DNA of 64,000 bases from Climacteris rufus (Eukaryota; Chordata; Aves; Passeriformes; Climacteridae). The number at the start of each line of letters is the position of its first letter. The stretch's first letter is position 1. Positions 58,896-64,000 of the stretch are shown one piece after another. A model generated the notes under the pieces. That model ran no database searches and was not told the DNA's origin. It saw nothing but the letters and a program-made list of their open reading frames with translations. A program made the translations under genes and the position numbers. The DNA is taken from positions 270,930-334,929 of the forward strand of contig VZRZ01004144.1 of assembly GCA_013398175.1 (NCBI GenBank), written 5' to 3'.

Positions 58896-61800
58896 CTGTG
58901 GGGGGAGAGCCAAATAAAACAAAAATAAGCATTGCCAAAAATGCCATAAAATTATTTGCAGACTAAATCTCCATCACATTTTCTCAACGCCAGACAGTAA
59001 CTGTGAGAACATTTCACTTCAGTTTTCTTCTACATCGTTGTACCATCTGGAAATGCAGAAGGAGCATACCCTGCTATGAGAGCCATACCATTACATCAAC
59101 AATCCTCTTGATTTAGCCTGCCCAGGCTAAAAAAGCCACCACTGGATATGGCACATTACCTGCTCCTTTTTCATTTAGCCTCACTAAGAGATATTCTTTA
59201 AGGAAAGAGCATTATCCCCTGCTGACACAATAGAAATGTTTTAATCTAGCTTGAAAATAAACAGGCTCAGGCAGCTTCAAGACCAAAAATTCAATCAGTT
59301 TATATCAGCAGAGAGAAAACAAGTGCAAACATACAACACTTGCACACATGTAATTACAACTCTAAAGTACACTACAAGCAATTGAGTAACTGCAACATCA
59401 CATAATGTGCTGCAGTCTGTTTGAAAGTACAACCAATAGAGATGGTGAAGCATTCATTCAAAAAAAAATGGAACTAATTTGGAGGTACAAGCTTTTAACA
59501 AAGTCTGGAACAGGTTTTGGACTCTCAGAGCTGGGTTCATATGGCTCTCGATGACCCATATACAGACAAAACCAGATATTAGATAATCCAACCAACCCTT
59601 ATGCTTTTGCCAGTCAGGAAAAAAGCAGATGGGAAAGGGTTCTGTTTATAGAGAGTCTGTGATGGTTACTGTGATGCAAGACAGTGAAATTCGAGGCAAT
59701 ACCAGCTGATAAACAATGTAATTACTAACAGTTGGAAACCCTATCAACTCAAGATTACAGTCATAAAAAAAAATCATTATATTACATTTGTAACAGATCT
59801 TCAGAGATCTGTTACAAATTTAAGGGTCTAGTTTCAGGAAAGAACTCGTAGATGAGAAGCTATCCTTTAGATTTTGATTCTTGTTATTTAATAAAATTTG
59901 TTTGCTAGCATTATATTACTATCCCATATTGTAGAGAAAACGGAGCAAACCTGCAACACAGGAAGCAAGCAAGGAGCAAGAACTATAGGTGTGCTCAGAG
60001 GGCTCCATCTCCTCTGATGGTGCCTTGAACCCAGCTCTCATTTTTAAGAATCTGTTCCCTTCAGGGCTTGGAATTACCAAATTATTTAATTTGAAATATT
60101 TCCTAAAACAGTCAACATCTTTAAGCAGAGACACTCAATCACTGAGAGAAACATGTACTGAAGCAGCAAAAAGCTATTATAATAGTATACACACAATGAC
60201 TTCAATACAGGATTTGAACATCAGCGAAAGAAAATAAAGGCCCTTTCTTTTACTAGGAACTCTGTTTGGTCCAAGAAAGACATCAGGAAAAGAATTGTCA
60301 TCCTAATGTCTCAAAACATTTAAATGCACCGCTTGTTCTGGTGATGTACCATGTTTTCTTACCCAGTGTTACTATCAGTTAACATCATAAACACGCAGCG
60401 AAACAAGAACAAAATCAGAAGTAAATAAAAAGACCCAAATTAAGACAGTTCAGTTTCAAAAATGCCAAATGTTCTGGCTACCAAAAATCTAAAACACAGT
60501 TATATAGTATCTGTACTAAAAGTTGATTTCCTTGTCTCCAGGAACTTCTTCCCACCCATTCCTGATCCCCACTGTTTTTTTAATGAAAACCTGACTTCTC
60601 AGCTCATAACCCCAAGTCCAGCCATAGGTTACATCAAGTGTTAAAGAATATCACAGATTCCAAATTTATTAATGACTCGAATTTCCATCCCTATATTATT
60701 TTGTACTTACCTTTATAAAGAAGGAATAATTCATAGTATGTCCTATATGGCTACAAAAATTACAGAACAGTCAAAATCCCTATATAAATATAAATCTACC
60801 ATTTACACATAGAGAAGTTCAACAACTCAGCCTCTGATCCACCTTTCAAATGAATAAATTGATAATACATGTACCTCAGTTGTTTGAGGTGTTTGATAAT
60901 TCACACTTCGTGAGGAAATCAAGACATTGAACAACACCAGTGCAGGACTCTTTTTCTAAAGTCTGAACTTCCAGACAGAACTTCAATCATACTAAAAAGA
61001 ACCCGATTTTTTTAATACATACATTTACTGAACACGTTTTCACATTATTGAAGTGTAAATAAGGATTGTATTATAAGATCTCAAGACCTCTCAATTGGAT
61101 GCCACTAATCAAAGAGCAGCAAAGATGAAGCCTACAGTTTTTATTTTCACAAAGGGCTTGGAAAGCAACGCCTTGTTACCTACTTTCAGTCTTGCTCAGA
61201 ATAAGCACACAAAGCTCCACATATTCTCAGATTCAAAGCAAAAATCTCTCAAATTACTCAGAAACAGATGTATCCCTTCCTACCCGCTGTCTCTTTAGCA
61301 AGTCACCTCTGTTTTAAATTGCTATCTTTGAAAATAACTGACTTCTTTCTTTTTTAAGGTCTACCTAAAATGTACTGCACTTATGCAATCCTCACTTAAT
61401 TTCTAACCTTCCAGTTTAAAAACGAGCAGTCATTTTCAAGGAAATGTCAGCTTTGCCTAAGAAACGCAGCGTTCTGGTACACGAGCCAATCTTGGAACTG
61501 CAGCTGAGCACAGTGTGCAAAAGGCTGATAAAATTTCCAAAGTAATCAGCTACTGTTATTTCTTTTCCTTAGATAAATAGCATAATCCAGTTTAAATGCA
61601 TATATTTATCAAGAGACAAGTGAAAGTATCAAGTCTAGAAAACCCAGAGCATCCTGTTTTCTATGTCTCCATGTTTCCCACCAGGAGACCTTAAATGTTT
61701 TCCGTCCCTTGCAATACTTGATCACAACCCAGCATTCCTTTGGTACGACTCTGGATACTGGTGATGACACTGTACTAACATGAGATAGGACTTCAACATG

Positions 61801-61991
61801 GTGGCAGTGTGAAAAAACACTATTTTATGCGAGTTCACACCTACAGCAACAAGTGTGACAGCACTCACTTTCTGCAATTGCCACACACAAAGACTTACTG
61901 ATATCTTTCAACTGTTACAGACTCCAGCATCCCTTTGAAGGACTCTGAACAACCCTGAATGCTTTTTAATAAGATCCAAACTGCTCCTTAC
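58896..61991 (-). other. Intron between w1 and w2
   Basis: A 3.1-kb AT-rich intron. A perfect inverted repeat lies at 59786-59819. I see no mobile element, additional exon or RNA gene otherwise. Confidence 0.6.
59786..59819. repeat. Perfect 15-bp inverted repeat with 4-nt loop
   Basis: Left arm ATTTGTAACAGATCT, loop TCAG, right arm AGATCTGTTACAAAT. It would form a 15-bp hairpin in RNA or a cruciform in DNA. Surrounding sequence shows no transposon ends. It is too short for a microRNA precursor. Confidence 0.9.
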
Positions 61992-62086
61992 CTGTTTTTC
62001 CAGCTCCACTCTCTCCTGTAATAAGGATGCATTGGTCTTTGTCCTGGTCCCTTAAAGATCTGTAAGCTTCATCAGACAGAGCAAAG
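61992..62086 (-). CDS. MYO1B: MYO1B exon w1: P-loop (most 5' exon in the window)
   Basis: One base completes a codon begun upstream, followed by 31 codons for residues 85-115 and one base of Glu116: FALSDEAYRSLRDQDKDQCI then LITGESGAGKT. GESGAGKT (108-115) is the Walker A P-loop of the myosin ATPase. Acceptor tctgcag, donor ACAG|gtaagg. The preceding exon, expected to end in codons for Ser-Pro-His-Ile, is not in the window. Confidence 0.97.
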
Positions 62087-64000
62087 CTGCAGAGAAATAG
62101 TCAAGTGAGAATTGGGGAAAAAAACCCACCAAATAACAACAGTAATTATTATCTGTTCTTCACACATCCAGGCAGGGGAACAAATCCAGAAAAACCAAAA
62201 CCCTCCAAGTGCTAATGTTTCATAAGTGGTGAAACATTCGCTTTTCAGAGTACAAAGATCCACATAAGCAAAACGGATACTTTTTCTTAGAGGCTTACTT
62301 AGACCTCCTCCAGGAACAAGCAAGCTTAATCTCTAAGTTTTTCTAAAGACAGCAAAGTCAAAACAAAATAACAGAAATTTAGGCAAATGTAGCTATCTTT
62401 CTCATTGAACAAAATGTCATTCTTTGCTGAAAAAATGTCATTGCATTGTCAGGATGTGTTCTGTCTGAAGACATGTCTAAGATAAAGGAAACAGGAGAAC
62501 CCTGAGCACTAACACCACCATAAGCTGCAAGTTCTTCTCAGTAAGAACATATCTCACAACCTTACAAAACACTGAGCATTTTAAGCCTTTGGGTATAGCT
62601 GGACTTTTGCATTGATATGCATAATGATTTCCCAATAACTGTGTTCTTAATTCATTAAGTACGACGTCATGCAGTGAGACTAAAGAATATAGGAACCAAC
62701 AGCTTTCCTGCACCAAAAATGTCTTTTCCTGGAGCTCAGAATATCATGACCCTGAAACTCCTGGGCTGCAATTTGAATCCAGATGTGCTCTGCTGACATG
62801 CAGCAATATATATCGTGGAGAAATGCAGATGTCTGACTTATATTTAGTATTCTTTAGTAGTAATTTTGAGACAGAAAGAGTAAAGATTTTCTTTGAACTG
62901 CAATATTCAATTAATGCAATAAACTGCTCCGGAAACTAAGTATTTCCCCTTGGAAAAACTTAAGCCAAGAGCTTTGTTAAATTGTTGCATCTAGTAAAAT
63001 ACCTAGTGCTTGTATGTATTTAAAAGTGGGTATTGTATATTATTTCCAGCAAACAAACCGCATATGATAAACAGAAATGAACTCTTAGGTCAACATAAAA
63101 TGCAAAATGTTTACAGGTTCAATGCACTTTTTAGAAACTCGATTCTTTATTCTACAGCAGTTCAGAAGATTTGCATTCAGCTGATAACTGCAAACAGATC
63201 AAGTATTTGTTTTGGACAACATTTTTCACAGGCAACCACAGCCCCTTTATAGAAAAGCAAGCTCTTTGTCATGACACCAGTCAGGGGAAGCAGGAACAAC
63301 ACAATGCAAGCAGTGAGAGCCAGGCAGTGCCTCCTACTGCTGCACTTCAAAAGCTTCAAATATTAAACCTAAAATTAGTCCATTATACCTAGCCTAATAT
63401 TAGTCCATACGTATTGCTACCACTGTCCCTTAGCTTCAAGCTTCTGTCCCCAAAAAGTTTAGGAAAAGCAAGTCATGTTGTCTCCAATTTATCATCAGCA
63501 ACATGTGCAACACCGTTTCTACTTCCTCATCCCTCACCTGTATTAGACTTATCTCACATTTGCTTATTTGGGCTTTGGTTTTGTTTGCTTGTTTGGTTTT
63601 ATGGTCACATCACGTTACCAGCTCAGCCACCCCTCAAGAGACCAACGTGCCAAGTGAGGGGTGTTCTGAAAGATTTGGAAAATGGGTAAATGAAGTACCT
63701 CACAGCTCCTTTGCTACTAAACAATAACACCTTCCCCTCCCCTCCCTAGGACCTGCCAAGGATGCTCATGTTGTTTCCCCCCTCCTCACGTCCCACCCCT
63801 CTCCTCTCCCGTAGCACATCTGCCTGCCCAGCTACATGACCCGCCCAGGGCTCCATCTCTCTCACTGCTTTTCTCGACAACTTAAGTTGTCAAAGGCACT
63901 AAATTACAATTCTTCTCTCTGCACAGATGGCTGGGCCATCCACTTAACACCCACGATCAAAGGTCATTAACTGCTTTTGATACATATCCCACTGAACCCC
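62087..64000 (-). other. Partial intron upstream of w1
   Basis: At least 1.9 kb of intron running off the right edge. I looked for the exon carrying the next upstream motor segment (ending Leu-Ser-Pro-His-Ile) and did not find it. A pyrimidine-rich GC-richer stretch occurs at about 63730-63880. There is no promoter signal that I would defend. Confidence 0.55.

Larger units (their letters stand above)
2455..64000 (-). other. MYO1B: MYO1B gene, 5' end truncated by the window
   Basis: Unconventional myosin-Ib is a single-headed, calmodulin-binding, tension-sensitive actin motor. In other vertebrates it acts at plasma membrane, endosome and Golgi-derived tubules. Twenty-eight coding exons were joined by eye: motor domain (residues about 85-700), six IQ motifs (about 702-860) and a basic TH1 tail (about 870-1136). 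P-loop GESGAGKT, switch I NDNSSRF and switch II DIYGFE are intact. No frameshift or internal stop was found, and all exon junctions keep frame. The 1,052 codons present plus about 84 missing N-terminal residues equal the length I recall for six-IQ MYO1B. The IQ sequences (AYWLG/AYWHG type) and the C-terminus ending EVAVP fit MYO1B rather than MYO1A, C, D or H. Promoter, 5' UTR and first coding exons are outside. The low boundary is a guess based on a poly(A) signal. Confidence 0.96.

Noticed and set aside
59786..59819. MicroRNA precursor
   Set aside because: The stem is only 15 bp with a 4-nt loop, far shorter than a pre-miRNA, and the flanks do not extend the pairing.
1..64000. tRNA or rRNA genes, CRISPR arrays, operons, retroviral genes or an undescribed multi-gene system
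   Set aside because: None is visible. All well-supported coding content resolves to one spliced eukaryotic gene, and the remaining open frames are short and isolated.
62087..64000. Upstream MYO1B exon or promoter
   Set aside because: I searched for sequence coding the segment before Phe85 and for a CpG-rich promoter. Neither is present in this part of the intron.

Overview
The window is vertebrate nuclear DNA, most likely from a bird. It holds the greater part of one protein-coding gene on the minus strand, unconventional myosin-Ib (MYO1B, a class I myosin). Two pieces of CR1 LINE 3' end, each ending in the TTCTATGAT motif, together with sparse interspersed repeats point to an avian genome (other sauropsids are possible). 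There is no prokaryotic, organellar or plasmid signal.

I assembled 28 coding exons by hand, from 61992-62086 (most 5' in the window) down to 3598-3721 (stop codon). All have GT/AG splice sites and compatible phases. They join into one uninterrupted frame of 1,052 complete codons plus stop. From memory, human six-IQ MYO1B is 1,136 residues, so only about 84 N-terminal residues are missing. Their exons, the 5' UTR and the promoter lie beyond the right edge. Residue numbers below assume this 84-residue offset. Exons are named w1 (5'-most in the window) to w28 (stop exon).

Layout in gene order, right to left: 62086-40543 encodes the N-terminal motor (P-loop, switch I, TEDS site, switch II). 30866-24315 encodes the rest of the motor (relay, lower 50K actin-binding region, SH helices, converter). 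23870-13454 encodes the lever arm with six IQ motifs, including a run of three 87-bp exons, two of them close duplicates. 13046-3598 encodes the TH1 tail with its PH-like lipid-binding region. Below 3598 is the 3' UTR, with two candidate AATAAA signals, then gene-free sequence to position 1.

The introns are AT-rich and hold little recognisable content: two CR1 fragments (both antisense to the gene), short simple repeats, a perfect 15-bp inverted repeat, a CpG-rich patch near 53.5-53.8 kb, and two very large introns (9.7 and 8.9 kb). I found no second gene, RNA gene, intact mobile element or unknown multi-gene system. The most interesting biology is the splice architecture of the IQ-exon array, which sets lever-arm length.
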